Assembly: GCA_001769275.1 (NCBI GenBank)
Contig: MEOQ01000010.1
Coordinates: forward strand, 37,965-75,909
Direction: 5' to 3'
From: Bacteroidetes bacterium GWF2_43_63
Lineage (GTDB): Bacteria; Bacteroidota; Bacteroidia; Bacteroidales; DTU049
DNA: 37,945 nucleotides
A program made the position numbers and the translations under genes. The notes under the pieces are model-generated. The model was not told where the DNA came from. It did not search any database and saw nothing but the letters and a program-made list of their open reading frames with translations. Below are positions 7,600 to 17,490 of the stretch, piece by piece (the first letter of the stretch is position 1; the number at the start of each line of letters is the position of its first letter).

Positions 7600-8307
7600 C
7601 TATTTCTTCTTATTCTCCACCATCGGAACAAAACGAAACAAACCATGCTCCTTCGCGATAAAAGTGTTGTCGGGCTGACGCGTAATGGTTTTCATCACCT
7701 GAACACCGGATGAATCGCCTACCGGAATAACCAGAATGCCTCCGGGTTTCAATTGTTGCAATAATGCATCAGGAACCACGGGTGCAGCTGCAGTCACAAT
7801 GATGCGGTCAAACGGCGCGTAAGTCGGCAGCCCTTTGTAGCCATCGCCATAAAACAATTTGGGAATGTAGCCAATGGCCGGCAGAAATACTTTAGTCCGG
7901 TCGTAAAGCGCTTTCACACGTTCGATAGAAAAAACTTTTGCACCGAGCTCCATGAGTACAATGGCCTGATAGCCAGATCCGGTGCCGATTTCCATCACTT
8001 TCATCAGTGGTTTTATTTCCAGCAGCTGACTCTGAAAAGCAACAGTATATGGCTGACTGATGGTCTGGTCTTCGCCAATTGGAAAAGCTTTGTCTTGGTA
8101 GGCAAATTCTACAAAACTGCTGTCCAAAAAGAAATGACGCGGAATCTTACCAATGGCATCCAGCACCCGCCTGTCGGTAATACCCTTCTGTTCAAGCTCC
8201 ACAACCAAGCGTTTCCGCAGGCCCTGATGGCGGTAATTGTCTTCAAGAACTCTTCCTTTGAATGTTATCACGAACAGGTAATTAACAGGTTGATGCTTAT
8301 AATTCAC
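7600..8307 (-). CDS. pcm: Protein-L-isoaspartate O-methyltransferase
   Basis: The enzyme uses S-adenosylmethionine to methylate isoaspartyl residues in damaged proteins so that they can revert to aspartate. Seen in the 235-residue frame: QTISQPY at 81-87 (family signature), the SAM loop MEIGTGSGY at 105-113, GDGYKGLP, and APFDRIIVTAAAP leading to PGGILVIPVG. The frame opens with GTG at 8307. The conserved part starts near EDNYRHQGLRKRLV (residue 22), and another GTG lies at codon 13 (8271), which may be the real start. It is divergent from the oxidoreductase gene at 8375. Confidence 0.92.
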   Translation of the reverse strand: MNYKHQPVNYLFVITFKGRVLEDNYRHQGLRKRLVVELEQKGITDRRVLDAIGKIPRHFFLDSSFVEFAYQDKAFPIGEDQTISQPYTVAFQSQLLEIKPLMKVMEIGTGSGYQAIVLMELGAKVFSIERVKALYDRTKVFLPAIGYIPKLFYGDGYKGLPTYAPFDRIIVTAAAPVVPDALLQQLKPGGILVIPVGDSSGVQVMKTITRQPDNTFIAKEHGLFRFVPMVENKKK

Positions 8308-8340
8308 GCGAAATTACTAAAAAGGTCTGGTATTTATATC

Positions 8341-8348
8341 TACTTTTG
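8341..8348 (+). promoter_or_regulatory. Promoter -7 box of the oxidoreductase gene
   Basis: TACTTTTG fits TAnnTTTG and lies 26 bases before the ATG at 8375. No convincing -33 element is seen. Confidence 0.5.
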
Positions 8349-8374
8349 CGCATTGTTAAACAAAAAACTGAACA

Positions 8375-9367
8375 ATGCTGCGAATAGGAGTTCTTGGTGC
8401 CGGCCATCTCGGCAAAATTCACATCAAATGTCTGAAAGAACTTGACAACTATGAACTGGTAGGATTTTATGACACTGATGCTGAACGTGCAAAAGAAGTA
8501 GAAAAGGAATTTGGCATCCGCCATTTCGAAAACCGAGATGAACTGATCGATGCCGTTGATGCCGTTGACATTGTGACACCTACCATTGCCCATTTCGAAA
8601 GTGCAGCCCTGGCCTTGAAAAAATTCAAGCATGTTTTTATTGAGAAGCCGATTGTTACAACTTTGAACGAAGCCACGGCGCTTGTAAATCTGAGCCGCGA
8701 AGCCAATGTGAAAATTCAGGTTGGACACGTGGAGCGTTTCAATCCTGCATTTCTGGCAGCTCAGCCCTACATAAACAAACCCGTTTTTATTGAAACGCAT
8801 CGACTGGCGCAATTCAACCCACGCGGCACCGATGTTCCGGTTGTGCTCGACCTCATGATTCATGATATTGATATTGTGCTGAGTGTTGTAAAATCGAATG
8901 TCAGAAAAGTGAGCGCCAGTGGAGTTCCGGTCATCAGCAACACGCCTGATATTGCCAACGCGCGCATTGAATTTGATAACGGTGCAGTGGCGAACCTCAC
9001 TGCGAGCCGTATTTCAATGAAAAACATGCGTAAAAGCCGATTTTTCCAGAAAGATGCCTACATCAGCGTGGATTTTTTGGAGAAGAAAACCGAGATTATT
9101 CGCATGAGCGACGTGATTGATGAAAGCAAATTGCCACCGTTTGCTCTTGTTTTCGATCCGGGCAACGGCTCGTCAAAAAAGCAGATTCATATTGAAAACC
9201 CCAACATAGAAACGATAAATGCTATTAAAATGGAACTTGAAAAATTTCATGATTCCATTGTAAACAATGAACCAACGCCTGTCGGAATTCTTGACGGATA
9301 CACGGCGCTGGAAGTTGCCTACAAAATCATGGAGCAGATTGATGAATCTCTTTACTTTTTTTCATAA
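8375..9367 (+). CDS. Gfo/Idh/MocA-family NAD(P)-dependent oxidoreductase
   Basis: The 330-residue protein has an N-terminal Rossmann fold with GAGHLG at 8-13, the EKP motif at 90-92 with the catalytic-type Lys, and GHVERFNPA at 117-125. In the C-terminal substrate domain IHDIDIVLS carries the usual His-Asp pair near 163-164. Members oxidise or reduce sugars, often nucleotide sugars. A role in envelope glycan synthesis fits the polyprenyl-phosphate sugar transferase gene two genes downstream. The sequence cannot fix the substrate; a UDP-GlcNAc 3-dehydrogenase is one possibility. Confidence 0.88.
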   Translation: MLRIGVLGAGHLGKIHIKCLKELDNYELVGFYDTDAERAKEVEKEFGIRHFENRDELIDAVDAVDIVTPTIAHFESAALALKKFKHVFIEKPIVTTLNEATALVNLSREANVKIQVGHVERFNPAFLAAQPYINKPVFIETHRLAQFNPRGTDVPVVLDLMIHDIDIVLSVVKSNVRKVSASGVPVISNTPDIANARIEFDNGAVANLTASRISMKNMRKSRFFQKDAYISVDFLEKKTEIIRMSDVIDESKLPPFALVFDPGNGSSKKQIHIENPNIETINAIKMELEKFHDSIVNNEPTPVGILDGYTALEVAYKIMEQIDESLYFFS

Positions 9368-9427
9368 AAAGATTTAACATTACATACTAATCTGCTTTTT
9401 TGACCGTTTCTGCAGTTACTTTACACC

Positions 9428-10282
9428 ATGAGATTATTTGCCATTTTCATTCTGACAGCGGTCATTATGACCTCCTGCAACTGGATTAACCCATCTGAAG
9501 AAACGCCTTCGTTTGTTCAGATAGAGTCAGTTTCATTCAGCACAAACAGTACACAAGGATCTGCTAACCAGAGTTTTGTTGACGCCTGGGTGTATATTAA
9601 TGGAGAAAAAATGGGAGCTTTCGAAATGCCCCTGACTTTTCCGGTACTCAAAGAAGGCACTTTTACAATACAGGTTTATCCGGGCGTGAAACTCAATGGA
9701 ATTGCGAACACCCGAGCTATTTATCCCTTTGTTAAACCATGGGAAGCAACGATATCGCTGACAAAAGATTCGGTGACTGTCTTATACCCAACCACAACCT
9801 ATTACGACGATCTGAATTTCAGACTGATTGAGGGTTTCGAAGATGCAGGTATGACAATCAATAGCACTACTTTAAGCGACACCATCATGCTGCGGACATC
9901 GGAACCCACCGAAATATTTGAAGGATCCTTTAGCGGATTGCTGGCGGTTGATACACAGCACGATACCATTGATGTTCGTTCAAACGCATCGTATGTTTTG
10001 CCTCAGACCGGCGCATACGTTTTCCTTGAACTGAATTTCAAAACACAGGCGCCTCTGGCAGTGGGTGTTATTGCAAATACCGGCGGACTTTCGGTTTACC
10101 ACCCCATCGTTGTTTTGAATGAAACAGATACCTGGAAAAAAGTATATGTGAATCTGACTCCTGTGGTTGCACGGGAATATCAGGCAAGCAGTTTCTTTTT
10201 CTTTTTCCATATGGAACTGCCTGAAGGAATGACCGAAGCAAAGGCCTACATTGACAATGTCAAGCTAATTCATGCGGAATGA
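9428..10282 (+). CDS. Lipoprotein of unknown function
   Basis: The 284-residue product has a lipoprotein signal peptide (lipobox VIMTSC, Cys17). The rest looks beta-rich: an N-terminal segment with VDAWVYINGEKMGAFEMP, and a C-terminal half that resembles a carbohydrate-binding jelly roll (YVFLELNFKT to AYIDNVKLI). That resemblance is by eye only. Its stop overlaps the start of the sugar transferase gene by 4 bp (ATGA), so the two are translationally coupled and may serve the same glycan pathway. Confidence 0.75.
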   Translation: MRLFAIFILTAVIMTSCNWINPSEETPSFVQIESVSFSTNSTQGSANQSFVDAWVYINGEKMGAFEMPLTFPVLKEGTFTIQVYPGVKLNGIANTRAIYPFVKPWEATISLTKDSVTVLYPTTTYYDDLNFRLIEGFEDAGMTINSTTLSDTIMLRTSEPTEIFEGSFSGLLAVDTQHDTIDVRSNASYVLPQTGAYVFLELNFKTQAPLAVGVIANTGGLSVYHPIVVLNETDTWKKVYVNLTPVVAREYQASSFFFFFHMELPEGMTEAKAYIDNVKLIHAE

Positions 10283-11700
10283 AACTGAACAGGACTAAAC
10301 AAACTGCCCGTTATGTTGTCTGCGACCTTATTGGTGCGGCAGCAGCCTGGGCTGCATTGTTTTCGTTCAGAAAATTTCAGTCCGGGATGGTTTTCGAAGA
10401 TTTATGGAAAGCAGTTTCACCAGATCCTAATTTCTTTCTTGGTATTTTCATCATTCCATTTTCCTGGCTGCTGTTTTATTTCATTACAGGCTTCTACAGA
10501 AATATTTTTCGCCGGTCACGCCTGCGCGAATTGGGTCAAACAGCCACTCAGACACTTATTGGAGTAACAGTGATTTTTTTCGCTTTCATTCTCGATGATC
10601 GCGTCAATTCCTTCGTCAACTATTATGAGAGTTATCTGTTTCTGCTGGTAACTCATTTCACTGCCACCTATGTCGGCCGTTTTGTAATAACATCAGCCAC
10701 TGCCCGCAAAATACACAAAGGCATCTGGGGATTCCGGACATTGATTGTTGGGAACAACGGCAATGCGGTCCGCATATATGAGGACATAAGCAATCAGACA
10801 CAGAGTGCCGGTAATATTTTTGTCGGATACATTCCTGTACTCGAAAATTCAAACGATAAACTTTCTGTGTATTTACCACGTCTGGGCAATATTCAGGCAC
10901 TGGAATCCATTATTGATGAGCACGATATTGAAGAAGTGATTGTAGCGGTTGAACCATCGGAGCATAAAGTGATTACAGAGATTCTTAGTATTCTCGATAA
11001 CACCTCTGTCGACATTAAAATTATTCCGGATTACAAAGATATTCTCGCCGGCAACGTGAAAATGAATTCCATTTTTCATGTCCCGCTTATTTATGTTTCG
11101 CGCGAGTTAATGCCGCACTGGCAGCGGGTTATCAAACGCGGAATTGATGTTCTTGCTTCCATTCTGGTCATGACTCTTTTGTCGCCATTGTATTTAATTA
11201 CAGCCATCATAGTGAAATCCGGTTCCAAAGGACCGATCATCTACAGTCAGGAACGCATCGGCTTGCATGGGAAACCGTTTTTTATGCACAAATTCCGCTC
11301 GATGTGCGTGAATGCTGAGGAAAATGGGCCCGCACTTTCGAACAAAGCCGATAGCCGAATAACACCATTTGGGCGGTTCATGCGTAAATACCGGCTCGAT
11401 GAATTGCCTCAGTTCTACAATGTGCTTATTGGCAATATGTCGCTTGTAGGTCCCCGTCCTGAACGAAAATTTTTCATTGATAAAATAGTGCAACAGGCGC
11501 CGTATTACCGGCTCCTTCAAAAAATAAAACCGGGCATCACAAGCTGGGGTCAGGTAAAATATGGATATGCTGAGAATGTGGATCAAATGATTGAGCGTCT
11601 AAAATATGACATTCTCTACATTGAAAATATCTCCTTGGCAATGGATTTTAAAATACTGATCTACACTGTACTTATAGTGTTTCAGGGCCGCGGAAAATAA
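10279..11700 (+). CDS. Polyprenyl glycosylphosphotransferase (bacterial sugar transferase)
   Basis: This 473-residue membrane enzyme attaches the first sugar phosphate to undecaprenyl phosphate and so starts an exopolysaccharide or O-antigen unit. The N-terminal part has about four membrane segments (within residues 10-132), then a Rossmann-like domain of the CoA-binding type (about 145-260). The C-terminal catalytic domain starts at KRGIDVLAS with a membrane hairpin and carries YSQERIGLHGKPF, MHKFRSM, YRLDELPQFYNVLIGNMSLVGPRPE and KPGITSWGQV. This is the WbaP/WcaJ type of architecture. Other glycan genes are not within the window. Confidence 0.92.
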   Translation: MKLNRTKQTARYVVCDLIGAAAAWAALFSFRKFQSGMVFEDLWKAVSPDPNFFLGIFIIPFSWLLFYFITGFYRNIFRRSRLRELGQTATQTLIGVTVIFFAFILDDRVNSFVNYYESYLFLLVTHFTATYVGRFVITSATARKIHKGIWGFRTLIVGNNGNAVRIYEDISNQTQSAGNIFVGYIPVLENSNDKLSVYLPRLGNIQALESIIDEHDIEEVIVAVEPSEHKVITEILSILDNTSVDIKIIPDYKDILAGNVKMNSIFHVPLIYVSRELMPHWQRVIKRGIDVLASILVMTLLSPLYLITAIIVKSGSKGPIIYSQERIGLHGKPFFMHKFRSMCVNAEENGPALSNKADSRITPFGRFMRKYRLDELPQFYNVLIGNMSLVGPRPERKFFIDKIVQQAPYYRLLQKIKPGITSWGQVKYGYAENVDQMIERLKYDILYIENISLAMDFKILIYTVLIVFQGRGK

Positions 11701-11782
11701 TCTGATTTCCGTTTTTTTGATGCAATATTTCAAAATGACTAAAAACTCCGGAAAACACACGCTTTGGATAGCGATAATTTTT

Positions 11783-11790
11783 TAATTTTG
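11783..11790 (+). promoter_or_regulatory. Promoter -7 box of guaB
   Basis: TAATTTTG lies 15 bases before the ATG at 11806. A TTTG at 11763-11766 is somewhat close (16-base spacer). The in-frame TTG at 11764 would fall inside the promoter, so it is not the start. Confidence 0.55.
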
Positions 11791-11805
11791 CACAAAGAAA
11801 TACCT

Positions 11806-13275
11806 ATGAGTCCGAAAGACCAAAAATTCCTGCCGGAAGGCCTTACATACGATGACGTTCTTCTGGTTCCTGCTTATAGTGAAGTTTTACCGCGCGAAAC
11901 ATCCCTTGTTTCGAATTTTACCCGCAACATCCAGGTAAATGTACCTTTTGTTTCTGCCGCCATGGACACCGTGACGGAGTCAGCTATGGCCATTGCTATG
12001 GCTCAGGAGGGTGGTATCGGTGTCATTCACAAAAACATGACCATTGAGCAGCAAGCCATTGAGGTCACCAAGGTAAAGCGCGCCGAAAACGGAATGATCA
12101 TCAATCCCATTACCATTACCGAAAACAAAACGGTTGCCGATGCACTGGCCCTCATGAGAGAGCATAAAATCGGCGGAATTCCGGTCATCGGATCCAATCA
12201 AAAGCTTGTTGGGATCGTGACCAATCGCGATCTGCGCTTCGAGAAGAAATTATCGAAACCCATCGGTTCGGTGATGACCCACGAAAACCTTGTCACTGTT
12301 CATGAATTTACCACTTTTGAGAAGGCTGAAGAAATTTTGCAGAAATATAAAATCGAGAAACTGCCCGTAGTTGATAAAAGCCACCAACTCATTGGGCTCA
12401 TCACTTATAAAGACATTATTAAAATCAAAGCAAGGCCCAATGCCTGCAAGGATAAACTTGGACGTTTACGCGTAGCTGCTGCTGCTGGCATAGCGTCCAA
12501 CACCCCGGAACGTGTTGCTGCACTGGTTGCCGCAGGCGTCGATGCCATTGTGATTGATACTGCTCACGGACATTCGCGCGGTGTATTGGAAATGGTGAAG
12601 ACCATCCGAAAAAAATTCACGGGAATCGACCTGGTTGTTGGCAATATTGCAACCGCAGAAGCTGCACTGGCTCTGGCAAAACTTGATGTCGATGCAGTGA
12701 AAGTCGGCATTGGCCCCGGTTCTATCTGCACTACCCGCATAATTGCAGGCGTAGGTGTACCTCAGCTAACAGCAGTTTATGAAGTGGCCAAAGCATTAAA
12801 AAAATTCGGGATTCCTTTGATTGCAGATGGCGGTATCCGCTATACAGGCGACATTACAAAGGCCATTGCGGCGGGTGCTCATACGGTCATGGCGGGTTCG
12901 CTCTTCGCCGGCGTTGAAGAAAGTCCGGGCGAAACCATCATTTTCGAAGGCCGAAAATTCAAGACCTATCGTGGAATGGGCAGCATCGAGGCCATGCAGC
13001 ATGGATCGAAGGACCGGTATTTTCAGGACACCGAAGACGATATCAAAAAGCTGGTGCCTGAAGGTATTGTCGGAAGACTGCCTTACAAAGGAACCCTGAG
13101 TGAAGTTATGCACCAACTCATTGGCGGACTGCGGGCCGGTATGGGTTATTGCGGTGCCCACAATATCGGTGATCTGCAAAATGCACAATTTATCAAAATC
13201 ACCAATGCAGGTATCATCGAAAGCCATCCGCATGATGTAACAATCAGCCAGGATGCTCCAAATTATAGTCGTTAA
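11806..13275 (+). CDS. guaB: Inosine-5'-monophosphate dehydrogenase
   Basis: GuaB oxidises IMP to XMP with NAD, the first committed step of GMP synthesis. The 489-residue product has the usual length. Seen: [15 protein letters not shown] at 13-27, two CBS domains at about 95-205, DTAHGHS at 251-257, and the active-site loop [10 protein letters not shown] with catalytic Cys308. [23 protein letters not shown] and the flap segment [11 protein letters not shown] follow. The ATG at 11806 is chosen over the earlier TTG. The chaperone gene cluster follows after 25 bp and may share this promoter. Confidence 0.97.
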   Translation: MSPKDQKFLPEGLTYDDVLLVPAYSEVLPRETSLVSNFTRNIQVNVPFVSAAMDTVTESAMAIAMAQEGGIGVIHKNMTIEQQAIEVTKVKRAENGMIINPITITENKTVADALALMREHKIGGIPVIGSNQKLVGIVTNRDLRFEKKLSKPIGSVMTHENLVTVHEFTTFEKAEEILQKYKIEKLPVVDKSHQLIGLITYKDIIKIKARPNACKDKLGRLRVAAAAGIASNTPERVAALVAAGVDAIVIDTAHGHSRGVLEMVKTIRKKFTGIDLVVGNIATAEAALALAKLDVDAVKVGIGPGSICTTRIIAGVGVPQLTAVYEVAKALKKFGIPLIADGGIRYTGDITKAIAAGAHTVMAGSLFAGVEESPGETIIFEGRKFKTYRGMGSIEAMQHGSKDRYFQDTEDDIKKLVPEGIVGRLPYKGTLSEVMHQLIGGLRAGMGYCGAHNIGDLQNAQFIKITNAGIIESHPHDVTISQDAPNYSR

Positions 13276-13300
13276 CACTTTTTCAAGAACTTAAATTTTC

Positions 13301-15289
13301 ATGAACATGAAATCAGTCTTATTCTCAGCATTTCTTTTTCTCATTGCATTTAGCAGTGTTGTTGCGCAAAACGACCCCGTTCTGCTGACCATCGGAAACG
13401 AAAATGTAACCCGGTCCGAATTCCTGGCTGTTTATAACAAGAACAACGTTAAGGAAGAACCGCTGAACGAAGAAAATGTAAAAGAGTATCTTGAGCTTTT
13501 CATCAACTACAAGTTGAAAGTAAAAGAAGCTGAAGCGTTGATGCTGGACACCTCAAAATCGTTTAAAAACGAATTGGCTGGATATCGCAAACAGCTTGCT
13601 CAGCCATATCTGTCCAATCGTGAAGTTACCGACCAGTTGCTGCAGGAGGCTTATGAACGCAGTAAATGGGACATCAGAGCTTCGCATATTTTAGTGAAAG
13701 TTACGCTCAATTCATCTCCGGCTGACACTTTGAAAGCATACAACAAAATCATGGATATCCGCAAAAAGCTTGTTGCCGGCGGAAAATTCGATGAAATTGC
13801 CCGCAAGTACTCGGAAGACGAAAGCGCCAAAGACCGCCCGGGACGCGATGCTTCGACAACACTGAAGGGCAATGGCGGCGATTTGGGCTATTTCAGCGTG
13901 TTGAATCTTTACTATGAATTTGAAACTGCAGCCTACAATCTTAAAGTTGGCGAAATTAGCAAGCCAATACGTACACCGGTAGGATACCACTTGATTTTAG
14001 TTAACGACCGGAAACCAGCGTTGGGTAAAGTTCAGGCCGGACATATTCTTGTAAAAACTGTTCCCGGAAAGGAAGATTCAATAAAAGCCAGAATAGATGA
14101 AGCTTATAAAAGCATTCTGAATGGTGAAGATTTTGAAACTGTGGTGAAAAACTACTCCGATGATAAAGGGACTGTTTCAAAAGGGGGCATGTTGCCCTGG
14201 TTTGGAAGTTTCCGCATGTCTCCTGCCTTCGTTTTACCGCTTTACACCATGAAGCCGGGTGAGATTTCAAAACCTGTTGAAACCGATTACGGCTGGCATA
14301 TAATCAAGCTGGTTGATGTAAAACCCATTGGCACTTTCGATGAATCCAAAAGCAATCTCAAAACACAAATTGGTCGCGACAAGCGTTCATTCATTGCACG
14401 CGACAAACTTGTCAGTAAGTTAAAAGCTGAATATCATTTTACAGCTGATGAAAAAGTGCTGAAAGAAATTGTTCCGTTAATCACAGACAGCATCTATTCT
14501 GCAAGCTGGCTGGTCCCGGCTGGAGCCGCCCTTTCCAAGACAGTTTGCACCATTGCCGGCGAGCCCTATCTGCTGAGTGATTTTGCCAATTACCTTGTAC
14601 ACAAACAATCTCAGATCAAACAAGGCGATGACAAATACACTTTCGTGAAAACGCTTTTTAATCAGTATTCAGAAGAAATGATTATCGAATACGAAAACGA
14701 ACGTCTTGAAGGTAAGTACCCGGAATTTAAAGCCCTCATGAAAGAGTACCGCGATGGAATTCTTTTATTTGATCTGATGGACAAAAATGTCTGGTCAAAA
14801 GCAGTGAAAGACACAGCAGGCCTTAAAAGCTATTATGAAACGATAAAAGAGAACTACAAATACGGCCCGAGAGCAGAAGCTGCCATTTACACCTGCAAAG
14901 GCGAAACAGAACTCAAGGCGCTGCAGAAATTGCTGAAAAAAGCACCTAAAAAAGGTTATACCCCGGAAACCATCAGCTCTATGCTCAACAAGGACACCAT
15001 CCCTGCAGTGACCTATCAGATTGTCAAAGTTGAAAAGGGCGTGAATGCACTGGTTGATCAAACCCCATGGGTGAAAAACCAGAATTCGGTGTATCGCGAA
15101 AACAATGAAATAAAACTGGTTTCAGTACTCAATCTGCTCAACCCGGAGCCCAAACCGCTGCAGGAAGTCAAAGGTCTTGTTACCGCAGAATACCAGAATT
15201 ACCTAGAACAACAATGGGTAAAAGATCTTCGCAACAAGTACTCCTGGAAAGTGAATGACGAAGTACTAAAAAGTATTTATGTAAAATGA
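13301..15289 (+). CDS. Periplasmic peptidylprolyl isomerase with two PPIC domains
   Basis: The 662-residue exported protein has a signal peptide ending near SVVAQ (residue 23) and a SurA/PpiD-like N-terminal chaperone region. Two parvulin domains follow: the first from ASHILVKVTL to GYHLILV (about 126-235), the second from AGHILVKTVPG to GWHIIKLVD (about 247-345). The C-terminal part, about 300 residues, is unrecognised. Such proteins help outer-membrane proteins fold. A second ATG at codon 3 is equally possible as the start. It overlaps the next gene by 4 bp. Confidence 0.88.
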   Translation: MNMKSVLFSAFLFLIAFSSVVAQNDPVLLTIGNENVTRSEFLAVYNKNNVKEEPLNEENVKEYLELFINYKLKVKEAEALMLDTSKSFKNELAGYRKQLAQPYLSNREVTDQLLQEAYERSKWDIRASHILVKVTLNSSPADTLKAYNKIMDIRKKLVAGGKFDEIARKYSEDESAKDRPGRDASTTLKGNGGDLGYFSVLNLYYEFETAAYNLKVGEISKPIRTPVGYHLILVNDRKPALGKVQAGHILVKTVPGKEDSIKARIDEAYKSILNGEDFETVVKNYSDDKGTVSKGGMLPWFGSFRMSPAFVLPLYTMKPGEISKPVETDYGWHIIKLVDVKPIGTFDESKSNLKTQIGRDKRSFIARDKLVSKLKAEYHFTADEKVLKEIVPLITDSIYSASWLVPAGAALSKTVCTIAGEPYLLSDFANYLVHKQSQIKQGDDKYTFVKTLFNQYSEEMIIEYENERLEGKYPEFKALMKEYRDGILLFDLMDKNVWSKAVKDTAGLKSYYETIKENYKYGPRAEAAIYTCKGETELKALQKLLKKAPKKGYTPETISSMLNKDTIPAVTYQIVKVEKGVNALVDQTPWVKNQNSVYRENNEIKLVSVLNLLNPEPKPLQEVKGLVTAEYQNYLEQQWVKDLRNKYSWKVNDEVLKSIYVK

Positions 15290-16143
15290 TAAATTTCAGC
15301 ACCTCATTTTTTGCTGCAATCAGCTTGTCGCTGATCATGCTTGTATCGTGCGGACGAAAAGATTCATCCGACACTTTACTGGCTGAGGTTGAAAATGAGC
15401 GGCTCTACCTTTCCGAAATATTAATACCTGAAAATCTTTCGCCCGAAGACAGTGTTAGTTTTTTGAAAAACATGGTCCAGAGCTGGATTGTCGAACAGTT
15501 GATGTATCTCGATGCCAGCTCAAAACTAAGCGAGCAGGAAATGCAGAAGATTGAGAAACGGATGGAACATGCCCGCAAACTTATGGTTATATCGGCACTG
15601 GAGGAAAATCTGGTTTCCGATTCCATTAAAATCACCGTCTCTGCGGAGGAAATTCAGAAGTATTACCGCGAGAACCCGGATGAATTCCAGTTAAAGGAAA
15701 ACATAGTCAAGGTGATGTATCTAAAGTTGAAAAAGGCAGAAACGGATGTTGCAAAATTCAGGTCGCTTCTGAAATCGGACAATACCTCCGGGAAAGCTGA
15801 ACTGGCTGCAATGGCGCGGGAAAAAGCCCTGAACTATTTTCTCGAAGACAATGTATGGCTCTATTTCAATGATATTCTGAAAGAAATTCCGATTAAAGCA
15901 GAGAATCAGGCCGATTTTCTGAAAAGCAACACTTTCTACGAAGTCTCCAACGATTCAGTCATATACCTGGTGCGATTCAACGGCTATATGCTATCCGAAA
16001 GTTCTGCCCCGCTGATTCTGGTACGCGACCGCATTGAATCTGTGCTGATTGCACGAAAGAAAAATATGCTCCTGAACGATTATCGTAATAAAATGTACGA
16101 AAATGCGTTGAAGGAGAAAAAAGTAACTCTTCACATTGACTGA
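15286..16143 (+). CDS. SurA-like chaperone lipoprotein without a clear PPIC domain
   Basis: The 285-residue product has a lipoprotein signal peptide (lipobox MLVSC, Cys22). The helical region after it (residues 30-130, with SWIVEQLMYLDASSKL) resembles the N-terminal chaperone fold of SurA/PpiC proteins. No complete parvulin signature is seen where one would be expected (around residues 140-230). It sits between two PPIC-domain genes, with a 4-bp overlap upstream and a 4-bp gap downstream, so it very likely works in the same outer-membrane protein biogenesis pathway. Confidence 0.75.
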   Translation: MINFSTSFFAAISLSLIMLVSCGRKDSSDTLLAEVENERLYLSEILIPENLSPEDSVSFLKNMVQSWIVEQLMYLDASSKLSEQEMQKIEKRMEHARKLMVISALEENLVSDSIKITVSAEEIQKYYRENPDEFQLKENIVKVMYLKLKKAETDVAKFRSLLKSDNTSGKAELAAMAREKALNYFLEDNVWLYFNDILKEIPIKAENQADFLKSNTFYEVSNDSVIYLVRFNGYMLSESSAPLILVRDRIESVLIARKKNMLLNDYRNKMYENALKEKKVTLHID

Positions 16144-16147
16144 ACTA

Positions 16148-17488
16148 ATGAAACAACTGATTATTCCTGTACTTTTTGCATTTTTGCTGCCGACTGCCGT
16201 ACTGGCTCAACCGACTGGCGAACCCATAGATAAAATAGTAGCCATCGTTGGCGAAAAAATCGTCATGCTATCTGATGTCGAAACCCAATACTGGCAGCTT
16301 GTTATGCAGGGCGAAAAACAGACCGATGAACTGCGGTGCTCAATCCTTGAAGAACTGTTACTGCAGAAAATGCTGTTGACCCAGGCCGAAATTGATTCGC
16401 TGGTGGTGACCGATGATCAGGTACAGGGCGAAATTGACCGACGCCTGCGCTATTTCATTCAGCAGCTCGGAAGTCCGGAAGCACTCGAGAAATATTACAA
16501 TAAATCGATTCCGGAAATTAAGGATGAATTTCAGGACCTGATCAAAGACCAGTTGATGGTGCAACAAATGCAGGGTAAGATTACTGAAAACGTCAATATT
16601 TCACCGGCCGAGGTGAAAAAGTACTTCAACGGACTGAGTCCGGATAGTATCCCCTATGTTGAATCGGAACTTGAAATCGGACAAATAGTTGTGATACCGC
16701 AACCCTCGGCTACCGACAAACAATATATTCAGCAAAAAATTTCGGATCTGAGAGCCCGGATTGTAAAAGGCGAAAGTTTCGAAGCATTGGCGCGTCTCTA
16801 CAGCGAAGACCCGGGTAGTGCAAAGAATGGCGGCGAGCTTGGAATGTTCAGCCGCGGCCAGATGTACCCCGAATTTGAAGGTGCTGCTTTTACGCTGAAA
16901 AGCCCAGGCGATGTTTCGGAAGTGATCGAATCTCCTGCTGGCTATCATGTACTGCAGTTGATCGATCGTAAGGGCGACTACATTAATGTTCGTCATATTC
17001 TGCTCACAGTAAAGGCATCGCCGACCGATCTTTTTGCAGGCAAATTGAAACTCGACACGGTGTATAATCAAATTGTATCGGGTGCGCTTACATTTCCTGC
17101 AGCATCTGATAAATACAACCCCGATGGATACAAAGGCAACGGAGGATTAATCCTGAATTCCTACAGCGGAGGCACAAAATTCAAACCCACAGAAGTAGAC
17201 GCCAGTGTGTTTTTTACGATCGACAAAATGGAACCCGGGAGCATCAGCAAGCCAGTTTTGTTTCAGACCGACGATGGCAAAGAAGGATATCGGATATTGT
17301 ATCTGAAAAGCCGCAGTGTTCCGCACAAAGCCACACTGAATGATGATTACAACCTCATCACTCAATTTGCGCTCGATGCCAAGAAACGCCAGGCGCTCGA
17401 CAAATGGATTGCCTCCAAAAAAAGCTCAACCTACGTGAGAATCATGGAGGATTTTAAAGGATGTATTTTTAAATACAAATGGGAATAA
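16148..17488 (+). CDS. surA: SurA-type periplasmic chaperone and peptidylprolyl isomerase
   Basis: The 446-residue product has a signal peptide (to about AVLAQ) followed by the SurA N-terminal motif (DKIVAIVGEKIVMLSDVETQY). A parvulin domain runs from IGQIVVIPQ to GYHVLQLID, with GGELGMFSRGQMYPEFEGAAF in the middle. A second, more diverged one starts at VRHILLTV. SurA keeps unfolded outer-membrane proteins soluble in the periplasm. A TTG at 16136 would extend the frame by four codons into the previous gene; the ATG at 16148 is preferred. It closes a run of three related genes. Confidence 0.85.
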   Translation: MKQLIIPVLFAFLLPTAVLAQPTGEPIDKIVAIVGEKIVMLSDVETQYWQLVMQGEKQTDELRCSILEELLLQKMLLTQAEIDSLVVTDDQVQGEIDRRLRYFIQQLGSPEALEKYYNKSIPEIKDEFQDLIKDQLMVQQMQGKITENVNISPAEVKKYFNGLSPDSIPYVESELEIGQIVVIPQPSATDKQYIQQKISDLRARIVKGESFEALARLYSEDPGSAKNGGELGMFSRGQMYPEFEGAAFTLKSPGDVSEVIESPAGYHVLQLIDRKGDYINVRHILLTVKASPTDLFAGKLKLDTVYNQIVSGALTFPAASDKYNPDGYKGNGGLILNSYSGGTKFKPTEVDASVFFTIDKMEPGSISKPVLFQTDDGKEGYRILYLKSRSVPHKATLNDDYNLITQFALDAKKRQALDKWIASKKSSTYVRIMEDFKGCIFKYKWE

Positions 17489-17490
17489 GC

